NCBI GenBank assembly: GCA_020073395.1
Contig: JAIQFF010000010.1
Span: forward strand, 1 to 63,331
Direction of reading: 5' to 3'
Source: Terriglobia bacterium
GTDB lineage: Bacteria; Acidobacteriota; Terriglobia; Terriglobales; Acidobacteriaceae
Length of the DNA stretch: 63,331 nt
Below, one piece after another: positions 8,080 to 16,562 of this stretch (the stretch's first letter is position 1; each line of letters opens with the position of its first letter). The position numbers and the translations under genes are program-made. A model generated the notes under the pieces. The model did no database searches. It was not told the origin of the DNA and saw only the letters and a program-made list of their open reading frames with translations.

Positions 8080-9674
8080 TGCGTTCCCTCACGCAGCCAG
8101 GCCTGGACCAGGCGTCCGGTCACAGCGGGCTCGCTCTTTGCCTTCTCGGTGAGCTGTTTCTGCAGTCCCATCGAATGTCGTTCCGCATCGGACAACGTCA
8201 TGACCTCCAATGAACCGGGAACGCTGGCTGCCATCTCCGCCTTTAACTGTGCCGCCGACCGGTCGGGCAACTGGCTGAAAGCAGAAAGGGCCTGCTTCTT
8301 GATGGGGCGCAACAGGAGAACGTACGTAAGCAGGAACAGGACAAAGATGACTGCGTATCGAATGACCGAGGACCAGTCATTCACCACAACACGGATGCGA
8401 TCCACTTTGCTCGGCGGAGCAGGGGATTGCTGCGGCGATTGCTGGAAGGAGAGGTTCTGAACGGCCAGCGTGTCGCCTCGTTTCTCATCCAGACCGATCG
8501 CAGCCGCGGCCAGGACTTCAATTTGTTTTAGCTCTTCCGGAGTGCGCTTTCGCCGGGTCTCCGAGGTCTTGCCGTTTGCCTGCTGAATATCGACCGCATC
8601 GTCAATCAGCAGCGCAGCCGAAATCCGCCGGATTCTTCCCACCGGCTGGAGAATGTGCCGGACCACTTTGTCCACGGCGTAGGTAGCGTTCTGGGTCTTT
8701 GAGGACTGGACGGTGTCGTCAACCTCTTCTTCCGACTTCGCAGGGGTGGTGGCGTTGGGAACATTGCTGGCGGTCCCCGGAACTCCGCCGGTAGTCTCTC
8801 CACCGGACGTTTTCTCTTCTGAGGTCTGCATGGTAACCGCGACCGCGCTCTTGGGATCGTAGGTTTCCTGATTTTCCTCGCTGCTGCTGGTGTCGTAATC
8901 CACATTCACGCTGGCGCGTATGCGTTGCGCTCCCACCACCGGTTCGAGCGTGCTGACCAACCGCCGGGAAAGTTGGTCCTCCAGTTCCGCGTCAGCCGGC
9001 GATCCTGGCCGGTGCGGAGTGAATGGTTGATTGGTGTCTGCGTCGGTGATGGTCACGTTGTGCGGACTCAGTTTGTCCACCGCGCCCGAAACCAGGCTGG
9101 CGATCGCACGCTGCGTATCTGGTGAGAGCTGCCCTGAATGCAGCCGTAGAATCACCGATGCCTTGGCTTCCCGTTCTCGATCAAGAAACACCGAGTCGGT
9201 CGGCATCACCAGGTGTACGCGCACACTCTCGACGTCGCGAAGGGTCTGAATAGTGCGCTCAAGCTCGCCTTCCAGGGCGCGCTGATAATTGACCTTCTCG
9301 TCAAATTCCGTCTGGCCCCAGTTCAGCTTGTCAAACAATTCAAACCCCAGGCGCCCGCTGTGCGGCATCCCTTCACTGGCAACTTCGAGCCGGCTGGAAT
9401 CAAGCTTGTCGTTAGGGACGCTGACTGTCTTCCCATCTGGACTGATCTCGTAGGCGATGCTTTTGGCCGCCAACCGGCTCGCCAGCGCCTGCGCGTCGGC
9501 GGGCTCCATTCCGGTCATGAGTGGCTTGTAATCGGGGGTGATGATGAGATGTCCGAAGAAGAAGATCACGCCGGCGACAACCGCGGCTCCGCCCATCAAC
9601 AGGATGAGCTGTTTGGTGTCGAAGGCCGCGATGGCGTTCTTTCCCTGGTTCGCGATCTGACTGAACGATGCCAT
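8076..9674 (-). CDS. fliF: Flagellar MS-ring protein FliF
   Basis: 532 residues that form the membrane MS-ring, the foundation of the basal body. It has an N-terminal transmembrane helix (about residues 24-48, LILLMGGAAVVAGVIFFFGH). Ring-building motifs follow (GRLGFELFDKLNWGQTEFDE and YQRALEGELERTIQTLRDVE). There is a low-complexity insert at about residues 280-325 and a second transmembrane helix at about 440-460 (VIRYAVIFVLFLLTYVLLLR). The C-terminal FliG-binding tail follows. Length is typical. Confidence 0.97.
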   Translation of the reverse strand: MASFSQIANQGKNAIAAFDTKQLILLMGGAAVVAGVIFFFGHLIITPDYKPLMTGMEPADAQALASRLAAKSIAYEISPDGKTVSVPNDKLDSSRLEVASEGMPHSGRLGFELFDKLNWGQTEFDEKVNYQRALEGELERTIQTLRDVESVRVHLVMPTDSVFLDREREAKASVILRLHSGQLSPDTQRAIASLVSGAVDKLSPHNVTITDADTNQPFTPHRPGSPADAELEDQLSRRLVSTLEPVVGAQRIRASVNVDYDTSSSEENQETYDPKSAVAVTMQTSEEKTSGGETTGGVPGTASNVPNATTPAKSEEEVDDTVQSSKTQNATYAVDKVVRHILQPVGRIRRISAALLIDDAVDIQQANGKTSETRRKRTPEELKQIEVLAAAAIGLDEKRGDTLAVQNLSFQQSPQQSPAPPSKVDRIRVVVNDWSSVIRYAVIFVLFLLTYVLLLRPIKKQALSAFSQLPDRSAAQLKAEMAASVPGSLEVMTLSDAERHSMGLQKQLTEKAKSEPAVTGRLVQAWLREGTQ

Positions 9675-9692
9675 GTCTTATGGTTCGGAGTG

Positions 9693-9998
9693 CTAGAACT
9701 GCATGCGCGAGACTTCCTGATACGCACTTACAATTTTGTTACGCACTTGCAGCATCAATTGAAACGCGATGTCCGCTTTCTCGACGGCGATCATGACGTT
9801 GTGCACGTCGCTGCGGTTGCCTTTCAGCAAATCCGTGACCTGCTGCGCCGCGCTGCCGTGGAGTTCTTCCACCTGGTTGATGGCGGTCTTCAGGAGCGCG
9901 CCAAAGTTGCCCTCACCTTCGTTCACGCTCGAAGCAGGTGTGGATCCGAGCTGGTCGAGGTTGGGAAATGCCGGAAGATTTGAGATCAGGTTATTCAT
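9693..9998 (-). CDS. fliE: Hook-basal body protein FliE
   Basis: 101 residues. FliE joins the MS-ring to the proximal rod. The diagnostic C-terminal block is present (HNVMIAVEKADIAFQLMLQV followed by RNKIVSAYQEVSRMQF), almost identical in form to the FliE consensus. Length matches E. coli FliE (104). It lies between flgC and fliF, in the standard order flgB-flgC-fliE-fliF. Confidence 0.96.
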   Translation of the reverse strand: MNNLISNLPAFPNLDQLGSTPASSVNEGEGNFGALLKTAINQVEELHGSAAQQVTDLLKGNRSDVHNVMIAVEKADIAFQLMLQVRNKIVSAYQEVSRMQF

Positions 9999-10005
9999 GG
10001 CTTTC

Positions 10006-10443
10006 CTATTTAAGGATGTCCATCGCTCCCTGGATCATCTGTTTGCTGGCGCTGACCGCCGCGGCGTTGAGTTGATAGGCTCGAGCCGCCCCCATGAGAT
10101 CGACCATTTCCTCAATAGGATTGATGGCGGGATACGCGACGTAGCCGGACTTGTCGGCATCGGGATGGCCCGGCTCATAACGCATGACCGGGGGAGACGG
10201 GTCATTTACCACCTTCGAGATATGCACGGCGGATCGTCCGGTCAGACGCCGGAAGCCCGCCAGCAAAAGTTGAAAGGGTGAATTGTTGGCGCCGGAAAAC
10301 ACCACTTCCTTGCGGCGGTAAGGCCCGCCCGACGGCGTGCGGGTGGTTTCCGCGTTCGCCATGTTGGCGGCCACAACTTCGGCTCGCTGGCGCTCCGCGC
10401 CCATCGCCGAGCCACTGATTTCAAGCGCTGAAAACATGCTCAT
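10006..10443 (-). CDS. flgC: Proximal rod protein FlgC
   Basis: 145 residues. The N-terminal rod signature reads ALEISGSAMGAERQRAEVVA then ANMANAETTRTPSGGPYRRK. The C-terminus has NPIEEMVDLMGAARAYQLNA, followed by SKQMIQGAMDIL, typical of FlgC. Length is close to the 134-150 residues seen elsewhere. Its start overlaps the flgB stop by 4 bp. Confidence 0.96.
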   Translation of the reverse strand: MSMFSALEISGSAMGAERQRAEVVAANMANAETTRTPSGGPYRRKEVVFSGANNSPFQLLLAGFRRLTGRSAVHISKVVNDPSPPVMRYEPGHPDADKSGYVAYPAINPIEEMVDLMGAARAYQLNAAAVSASKQMIQGAMDILK

Positions 10444-10796
10444 GAGTCTTTCCCCTCGTTGATGGCTTGCACTATTCGGTGAAACTCGCTGCGAATAAAT
10501 TGAATGCCGATGCGGAACTGCAACTGGGTTTCGGCCAGTAGCATTCCTTCCCGGTCCATGCTCACGTCGTTGCCATCTGGGCGCTGCAGCAGTCCCGCTA
10601 CCTTGTGGGCTACCGGCCCCATGCTGGCCTGTTCCGGAGTTCCTACGGCACGGTCCAGTTCGGTGCGGAAATTCACGTCCCGCGTCCGGTATCCTGGAGT
10701 GTCAAGATTCGCCATGTTATTCACCACCAACGACTGGCGATCTGAGGTGACATTCAGGAAGCGCTCCAGAAATTGAATGATTGGCATCGAACTCAT
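10440..10796 (-). CDS. flgB: Proximal rod protein FlgB
   Basis: 118 residues. The FlgB pattern is clear: RQSLVVNNMANLDTPGYRTR, then VNFRTELDRAV, and the closing DVSMDREGMLLAETQLQF block. The start codon overlaps the stop of the upstream regulator gene by one base (TGATG), so the regulator and first structural gene are translationally coupled. A second ATG three codons in is an alternative start. Confidence 0.95.
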   Translation of the reverse strand: MSSMPIIQFLERFLNVTSDRQSLVVNNMANLDTPGYRTRDVNFRTELDRAVGTPEQASMGPVAHKVAGLLQRPDGNDVSMDREGMLLAETQLQFRIGIQFIRSEFHRIVQAINEGKDS

Positions 10797-12151
10797 CAGG
10801 CGTACCTCCTCGGCGGCAGTCCGAATTCCCGGATCTTGTTGCGAATTGTGCGCAGGCTGATTCCCAGCATCTCTGCGGCGTGGGTGCGATTGCCGCCCGT
10901 GAGTTGCAGGGTCGTCTCCAGAAGTTGACGTTCGAGTTCGCGTATGGGAGTTCCCGCTTGCAGCAGACTCTGATCGGGGAAGGGCTTTAAAACGGGCGGT
11001 TTTGACAGTTCCGCCGCCAGATGCTCAGGTCCAATATTGCAATCGCTGTTCATGGTCACTACCCGCCGCATGAAATTGGACAGTTCGCGCGCGTTGCCGG
11101 GCCAGGCGTGCTGCTTGAGGCCAGCCAGAAGGTCAGAATGCAGTTTGGGAGCAGGACGTCCTGCCTGTTGCGCAAACTTTGCTGCGAAGTACTCGCCCAG
11201 CACGGGAATATCGTCCAGCCGTTCACGCAGCGGCGGAAGCGTCAGCGGAATCACGTTGAGCCGGTAGTAAAGATCGGCACGGAACCGGCCACGTTCCACC
11301 ATCTCCTGAAGTGATACGTTTGTCGTGGCAATGATCCTGATGTTCACCGGTATGGTGCGCGTGTCGCCAAGCCGCTCGACTTCGCGCTCCTGCAAGACTC
11401 GCAAAAGCTTGGGCTGCAACTCCAAGGGCATTTCGCCGATTTCGTCCAGCAGTAGCGTTCCACCATTTGCCAGCTCAAATTTACCGGATTTGGCCACCGT
11501 GGCCCCGGTGAAGGCTCCACGCACATGGCCAAACAACTCGCTCTCCAATAGGTGTTCAGGTACGGCCGCGCAATTAATCGCAATGAAAGGTTTTTCGCGG
11601 CGGCGACTGGCCTCGTGGATGAAGCGAGCCAGCAATTCTTTTCCCGTGCCACTCTCCGCTTCCACCAGGATGTCAGCATCGGTTTGTGCCGCGAGCCGGG
11701 CGCGATCCAGAGCGCGCATCAGGGAGGGCGACCGGCCAATGATTTCTGTCCGTATCGGTTTGGAAACCTGGCCGCCGGCCGAGTTCCGCATCACCCGCTC
11801 CACGGTTGACTGCAACTGTTCAAAAGAGAAAGGTTTTGTCAGGTAATCGCAAGCGCCGTTTTGCATGGCCTGGACCGCCTGCGCCACGGTTCCAAAGGCC
11901 GTCAGCACAATTACAGCCGTGGAAGCGTCCGCGCTTCGCACTCTACGCATCAGTTCCAGACCGTCACCGTCGGGCATGCAAACGTCGGTCACCATCAGGG
12001 GAAAGGAAGTCTGCCCGCACTTGCGCTCCGCTTCGACCGCGCCGGATGCAGTTTCCACCAGCCAGCCATCGCGTTCGAAAGTGGCTTTCAATGCCAGGCG
12101 CATGCCAGGCTCGTCATCGACCACTAATACCGACTTTGTCTGCGAGGTCAT
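10796..12151 (-). CDS. NtrC-type sigma-54 activator, FlrC/FleR-like flagellar regulator
   Basis: 451 residues: receiver domain (about 1-120, phospho-Asp in LMVTDVCMPDGDG), AAA+ domain (about 140-370) with Walker A AESGTGKELL, the sigma-54 contact loop GAFTGA and an R-finger region, then a Fis-type helix-turn-helix at the C-terminus (GNRTHAAEMLGISLRTIRNK). It would activate RpoN-dependent promoters. I take the ATG at 12151, which overlaps the kinase stop by 4 bp, rather than the upstream in-frame ATG. Placement directly before flgB resembles FlrBC/FleSR, which control class III flagellar genes. Confidence 0.92.
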   Translation of the reverse strand: MTSQTKSVLVVDDEPGMRLALKATFERDGWLVETASGAVEAERKCGQTSFPLMVTDVCMPDGDGLELMRRVRSADASTAVIVLTAFGTVAQAVQAMQNGACDYLTKPFSFEQLQSTVERVMRNSAGGQVSKPIRTEIIGRSPSLMRALDRARLAAQTDADILVEAESGTGKELLARFIHEASRRREKPFIAINCAAVPEHLLESELFGHVRGAFTGATVAKSGKFELANGGTLLLDEIGEMPLELQPKLLRVLQEREVERLGDTRTIPVNIRIIATTNVSLQEMVERGRFRADLYYRLNVIPLTLPPLRERLDDIPVLGEYFAAKFAQQAGRPAPKLHSDLLAGLKQHAWPGNARELSNFMRRVVTMNSDCNIGPEHLAAELSKPPVLKPFPDQSLLQAGTPIRELERQLLETTLQLTGGNRTHAAEMLGISLRTIRNKIREFGLPPRRYA

Positions 12152-13350
12152 AGAACGGGGAACTCCAGGGAAAATCTGGTGCCGTTGCATGCGCGACTCT
12201 GCACACGGATTGTGCTTCGGTGCTGCTCCATGATCCTCTTGCAGATGGTGAGTCCGAGACCCGGCCTTTGCTTGCTTCCGCTGAAACCGGGGTCAAAGAC
12301 CTTCGCGAGGTCTTGCTCCGGAATGCCTTCTCCGGTGTCCGCGAAGTCGACGATCGCGAGCTTGCCGTGCTGGCGGGCGGAAATGGTTAAAGAACCACCG
12401 GTAGGCGTATGCCGGAATGCGTTGATGGCAAGATTCAGAATGACTTGTTGCAAGCCATTGGGATCACCGTCGATTACGACGTTGTCAATCTCCATGTTGA
12501 TCTCAAGTTTGACTCCGGCCTGCTCGGCGAGCGGACGAATGAACGCAATCCCGTTCTGCAAGACTGTCCTCAGCTGCAGGCGGACGTGATTGGCGGATCC
12601 ATGGCCATGGAACTGCAAAACATTGTTGACTGTCGCCGAGAGGGAACGGATGCCAGCCTGGAGGTGCTCGACACAATACTTCTCTTCCTCTCCGACCGCG
12701 GCCTTCCTCTCGAGCACGCTGGTCCACAGCTCCATGCTGCCCAGAGGATTCCGGATTTCGTGGGCCAGTACAGCAGCCATCTCTCCCAGAGCGAGCATGT
12801 TGCGGGAAGTTTCACGCTGCTGTTCAGCTTCCTTACGCGCGGTTACGTCACGCAGGATCAGGATGAATTGATCGGGACCGATGGCGCCGTCGGGCGACGG
12901 TTCGATATGCAATGCCGTCCTGCGGATGGAAAGCCAGCGCGCGGTCTTTTCCGAATCGAGCGTGACTTCATGCTCGTCGTCGCGTGCAATCGCGGTCTTG
13001 AGCAGGGCCTGGATGTGAGCAGGGAACTGCTTTAACAGTGAAGCGGCATCGGCTGGCGCGCCCAGCAGCCGGCCCGCTTCGGGGTTTACCAGAACGATGC
13101 CGTCGTTGGCATCAAGAACAATTACGCCGCACGGCAGGGCGTCCAGAATGCGCTTGAGCGCGGTCCGAATATGTTTGTTCTCTGCCAGGCTCTGGGTGAG
13201 GGCGGCATTTCGCTCTTCGAGTTCGCGCCGCAGCCGCGCGACTTCCCCTTGCAGCTGGCTGTAGGACGCTTCCATACGGTCAGCCGTGGCCATGAATGCC
13301 TTGAAGGCCTCCGCCAGCGGGCCTTTGACCGCGCCGGGGGGCGGATTCAT
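12148..13350 (-). CDS. Sensor histidine kinase, FlrB/FleS-like
   Basis: About 400 residues with no transmembrane segment, so cytoplasmic. A coiled coil near residues 20-70 leads to a PAS domain (about 70-180, ILDALPCGVIVLDANDGIVL). The HisKA H-box is LGEMAAVLAHEIRNPLGSME and the HATPase has N- and G-boxes (VILNLAINAFRHT, DTGEGIPEQD, GLGLTICKRIME). It is the cognate kinase for the next gene. The frame opens at 13377, but a sigma-54 promoter at 13394-13409 would begin transcription near 13384, so the ATG at 13350 is the better start. Confidence 0.9.
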   Translation of the reverse strand: MNPPPGAVKGPLAEAFKAFMATADRMEASYSQLQGEVARLRRELEERNAALTQSLAENKHIRTALKRILDALPCGVIVLDANDGIVLVNPEAGRLLGAPADAASLLKQFPAHIQALLKTAIARDDEHEVTLDSEKTARWLSIRRTALHIEPSPDGAIGPDQFILILRDVTARKEAEQQRETSRNMLALGEMAAVLAHEIRNPLGSMELWTSVLERKAAVGEEEKYCVEHLQAGIRSLSATVNNVLQFHGHGSANHVRLQLRTVLQNGIAFIRPLAEQAGVKLEINMEIDNVVIDGDPNGLQQVILNLAINAFRHTPTGGSLTISARQHGKLAIVDFADTGEGIPEQDLAKVFDPGFSGSKQRPGLGLTICKRIMEQHRSTIRVQSRACNGTRFSLEFPVL

Positions 13351-13393
13351 TGGAGCGTGATGAGAAGTAGGCAACATCTGCCTACTCGCAATG

Positions 13394-13409
13394 CAACGCG
13401 GATGCCAAA
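13394..13409 (-). promoter_or_regulatory. Sigma-54 promoter at the head of the flagellar operon
   Basis: The minus strand reads TGGCATCCGCGTTGCA, matching TGGCA and TTGCA with exact spacing. Predicted start is about 13384, 34 nt before the kinase ATG at 13350. It would drive kinase, regulator and the flgB-to-flgE gene train, making the operon sigma-54 dependent and possibly autoregulated. Confidence 0.75.
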
Positions 13410-13822
13410 GGGTTCTAATTTGGAAGGAGGGGTGACGGGGGTAACCTCAGGAACATTTGCTCGGACACGGCTTCGAAAGAGGGTCCTAGAAACGCCAATT
13501 CACATCGCCTTGGGAAAAGCACGACTTTAGTCGTGCCACAAAGCCAGGGGAGCAGGCCGGCTTTAGCCGCTGCGGTCGGCTGTTCTTGCGTGCACCCTTT
13601 TTCTGAACGACATCCTCCATAGGATATTGTCGGCGGGAAGAGCCGGGAGCTTCGCGCGGAAAAAACGCAAGGATGGGGCATCTCAGATCGAGCATCGCCG
13701 GATAAAGGATGGGCCAGCCCGCCCTTGTTCGCTTTCTCTATGCAGAGCAATGACTCAAGGCCCGGGGCGGCGCTGACCGTGCCCGTGCTTACGGGTTTGG
13801 AAGCACCTTCGCTCTTGTCGTA
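13410..13822. other. Gene-free stretch with palindromic repeat
   Basis: No convincing gene. A hairpin, GCACGACT-TT-AGTCGTGC, lies at 13519-13536, followed by low-quality open frames that read like repeat translation (many Arg, Pro, Ser and Cys residues, no domain). This looks like one of the dispersed palindromic elements found elsewhere in the window. The sequence directly upstream of the sigma-54 promoter may hold activator sites, but I see no clear inverted repeat there. Confidence 0.5.
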
Positions 13823-14299
13823 TTAATCTTCCCCGACTTCTAGACGAACAATGTGGTCATCGACGTATGAGACTTTCACTGGCAGCCCGGGCCTGATCGG
13901 TCCTCCATGAGACGCCGTGTTGTTAAATCCCGCTGTCGGCTCAAAATCGGAATAGCAAAAGGTCACGTGTTGGACCGAAAAGCACTCCCTTTGGTGGCCG
14001 TTATAAGGCATGGGGCGAAAGTTCTCCACTTGACCCTCAACGACGGAATAGTGTCCGTTTCCGTACGCCTCGTGCAGTGCGAGGTACTCGCGCAGCTTCG
14101 TGCTGAATACAGTTAGAATCCACAGGGAAGCAAACCCCACGAAGATATATCCAGTCCTACGAAATCTTGTCCACATCTTCCGTTTACCTGTCCAGATAAG
14201 AATCAGGCCGAGGATGAGGAATGGGACTCCCGCCGCTGGAAACCACCAATCAAAGCCCTTCTGACTTATGTCAAAGACAGTCTTATAGTGAATAACCAT
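13823..14299 (-). CDS. Hypothetical membrane protein, DUF3592-like
   Basis: 158 residues. Two transmembrane helices are visible: about 19-38 (FPAAGVPFLILGLILIW) and 48-66 (GYIFVGFASLWILTVF). A C-terminal domain of about 80 residues reads VEGQVENFRPMPY then LPVKVSYVDDHIVRLEV, the beta-strand pattern of DUF3592-type extracytoplasmic domains (G.V..... and vrVsY). The substrate and role are unknown. It is not obviously part of the flagellar unit and sits alone between two regulator genes. Confidence 0.7.
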   Translation of the reverse strand: MVIHYKTVFDISQKGFDWWFPAAGVPFLILGLILIWTGKRKMWTRFRRTGYIFVGFASLWILTVFSTKLREYLALHEAYGNGHYSVVEGQVENFRPMPYNGHQRECFSVQHVTFCYSDFEPTAGFNNTASHGGPIRPGLPVKVSYVDDHIVRLEVGED

Positions 14300-14576
14300 G
14301 ACCCACCCACGAAAAGAATGTACGCATGGTTGCTGGAATGAGCAAACGGCGACCCGCGCCCCTCATTATCGCTGCCCAACCCGGCTATTAAATTCTGCCG
14401 CCGGAGACACGAGACGACTCCTTGCTGGATCGATCGTTGGGGCGTTGACTCGGCCGGCGTTCAGTGTCCAGAACGCTACCTGGATACGGTAGAAGGTCTT
14501 GAGGCCCAATGGCGTTGTTCTTTCTATCTTGCGAATTTCTCAAGCTCAAGCGGAGCAGATGTCGCGATAGCGCCGA

Positions 14577-15725
14577 TTAGACGACGATATGTTTCGCCAA
14601 TACCTGGCGCTCGTCCTGCGCCAGGATGGTGGCCCGTTCAATAACGTTCCGCAATTCGCGCACATTGCCGGGCCAACTGTGTTGCAGCAATTGGAATGTT
14701 GCCTCCGAACTCAGAGAGAGCCGTCGTGAACTGAATCGATCGAGAAAACTCATTGCCAGGGTAGGCAGGTCTTCCATGCGGTCCTTGAGCAGGGGCAATT
14801 CGATCGGGAAGATGGCCAGCCGGTAATAAAGGTCTTCGCGGAATTGTTTTTCCTGGACTAATTTGCGCAAGTGTCCGTTGGTTGCCGCCACTACCCGCAC
14901 GTCCACTTTGAAGCTGTCTGTGCTGCCCAGTCTTTGCACTTCGCCCTGCTCCAGAAATCGCAGCAGCTTTGACTGGAGGCCCAGAGGCAGATCCCCGATT
15001 TCGTCGAGGAAAAGGGTCCCGCCTTGTGCGGCGTGAATTCGCCCGATGCGAGATTGCACCGCGCCTGTGAAGGCTCCCTTGGTGTAGCCGAACAATTCAG
15101 CCTCGAGAAGGGCTTCAGGAATGGCGGCGCAGTTGATTACCACAAACGGGTTCGACCTGCGGGGACTGAGATTGTGAATCGCCTGCGCTACCAGGTCTTT
15201 TCCAGTTCCGCTTTGTCCCAGGACGAGCACGGTGGTGTCTCGGCGCGCGACCAGTTGCGTCATGTGGTAAACGCGCTGCATGGCCACCGAAGTGCCAATC
15301 ATCCCGGGCAACGGGCTAACGGCCTTGTTCAGCTGTTCATGGCCCATGATCTCCGGGGTGCCGGTGACCACGACGTTGTTTCCCAATAGACCGGCAAGTT
15401 CATCGCCTAGAGGAGCGCGAGATGATGATGGCAGCGGCAATCCCGTCTGTCGATCCAGCGGCAGGATTTGCAGGTGGGGGAATTGGGTGCGCACCATTTT
15501 CTGAAACTCGTTGGCGTTGAGGTCCGGCAGGGAAGGATCGAGCAACAAAAGTTGAAAATCTTCGGTTTCAAGTTGGCCGAGCGCATGGGCACCGCTGACC
15601 GCCTCCATGAGGTGCCAGCGTTCCGACTTTATCCGCGACATCAACTCACGGCGCAACTCGCCATTGGGACTGACAATCAGGACTCCGGAGACCGGGTCAC
15701 ACACGGGCATGGGTACGATGCTCAT
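14577..15725 (-). CDS. Sigma-54 activator lacking a DNA-binding domain, FlgR/FleQ-like
   Basis: 382 residues. The N-terminal receiver-like domain (about 15-110) keeps an Asp at the phospho-site position (LLLLDPSLPDLNANEF) but lacks the acidic pair normally at the end of beta-1 (VSPNGE) and the conserved Lys. The AAA+ domain (about 145-380) has Walker A GQSGTGKDLV, the sigma-54 loop GAFTGA and NVREL. It stops just after the AAA+ lid, with no Fis helix-turn-helix. I checked the three frames downstream and saw no displaced HTH. AAAGG 6 nt upstream supports the start. Helicobacter FlgR is a known activator that works without such a domain. Confidence 0.88.
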   Translation of the reverse strand: MSIVPMPVCDPVSGVLIVSPNGELRRELMSRIKSERWHLMEAVSGAHALGQLETEDFQLLLLDPSLPDLNANEFQKMVRTQFPHLQILPLDRQTGLPLPSSSRAPLGDELAGLLGNNVVVTGTPEIMGHEQLNKAVSPLPGMIGTSVAMQRVYHMTQLVARRDTTVLVLGQSGTGKDLVAQAIHNLSPRRSNPFVVINCAAIPEALLEAELFGYTKGAFTGAVQSRIGRIHAAQGGTLFLDEIGDLPLGLQSKLLRFLEQGEVQRLGSTDSFKVDVRVVAATNGHLRKLVQEKQFREDLYYRLAIFPIELPLLKDRMEDLPTLAMSFLDRFSSRRLSLSSEATFQLLQHSWPGNVRELRNVIERATILAQDERQVLAKHIVV

Positions 15726-15784
15726 AGGCCTTTGGGAACCATCCTCGCTTAGTAGGGCAATGTGCGCTCTTGTCTGTCCCTGAG

Positions 15785-16540
15785 TCAGGACGTTTTGAAA
15801 AAGCGGTGCGAACTGACAGACGACTGTGAGCTGGAGAAATCGGCCACCTTGCGTTGGTCGATTGCAGCGGCTTTGTTCGCGCTCTTCACGGGGAAATCGG
15901 CAACGATCAGCAAGGGACTGGTACCAACCTTGAACTCGCCTCCGGCGCCGGTGACGATGGCGTCTGCCAGGGCGAGAGCTCTGTCCGCCATGTCATCGGA
16001 GGATGGCCGGACGCGAGTGGTCCCGCCGTTCCTAGCGGGAGAGTGTTTGATCCGCAATATCAGATGGTCCGCCGGTCCCTGGATTTCGATCTTCGCAAGA
16101 TCTCCGGGTCGGGAGTATGCCTGCACCGCTTGCAGAATGTAGAAAAGCATTTGCCTCAAACGAGCGGGTGAAATATTGATCAGAGGCTCGTGCTCTGGAC
16201 GGAAAAACAAAAGCCGGAGTTGCGCGGTGTGCAGCGTGTGTTGCAGACCCGAGATGACCTCCTCCAGCGCAACGCTGAGGAGTACATCCCGCACATCCGC
16301 CGCGGACTGCTGAAACCTGGCCAGGCGAGCGGCGAACTGCATAGACTCCACCGCACTTCGCAACTGCCCCAGAATATTTTCTGCGATCTCTCTGTATTCT
16401 GTCTCTGTAGTGGGGCTCAGCAGGGCCATCTCCAACGAGGCCTGGATGGTCGCCATGGGCTGCGCCATCTGGTGCATACTGGCGGCGAGCATGCGCAGAA
16501 ATTTCTCTTGCGAAGCAGAACTATGGGAATAGGTATGCAT
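15785..16540 (-). CDS. Degenerate histidine kinase-like protein
   Basis: 251 residues. The segment near residue 20 (ASMHQMAQPMATIQASLEMA) matches the HxxxQP type H-box (compare HEINQPL). The following helix and the ATPase-like fold have lost the usual motifs. The N-box position reads LRQMLFYILQAVQAYS without the key Asn, and no clear G1/G2 box follows. It may be a pseudokinase or phosphotransfer protein for the neighbouring OmpR-type regulator, whose gene ends 22 bp upstream. No transmembrane segment is seen. Function is inferred from context. Confidence 0.75.
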   Translation of the reverse strand: MHTYSHSSASQEKFLRMLAASMHQMAQPMATIQASLEMALLSPTTETEYREIAENILGQLRSAVESMQFAARLARFQQSAADVRDVLLSVALEEVISGLQHTLHTAQLRLLFFRPEHEPLINISPARLRQMLFYILQAVQAYSRPGDLAKIEIQGPADHLILRIKHSPARNGGTTRVRPSSDDMADRALALADAIVTGAGGEFKVGTSPLLIVADFPVKSANKAAAIDQRKVADFSSSQSSVSSHRFFKTS

Positions 16541-16562
16541 TGGTTTCCTCAGTATGCTTTCC

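Noticed and set aside
13415..13750. 111-codon open frame on the minus strand before the head kinase
   Set aside because: Composition fits translated repeat sequence (many Arg, Pro, Ser and Cys), with no domain and no ribosome site. Treated as repeat.
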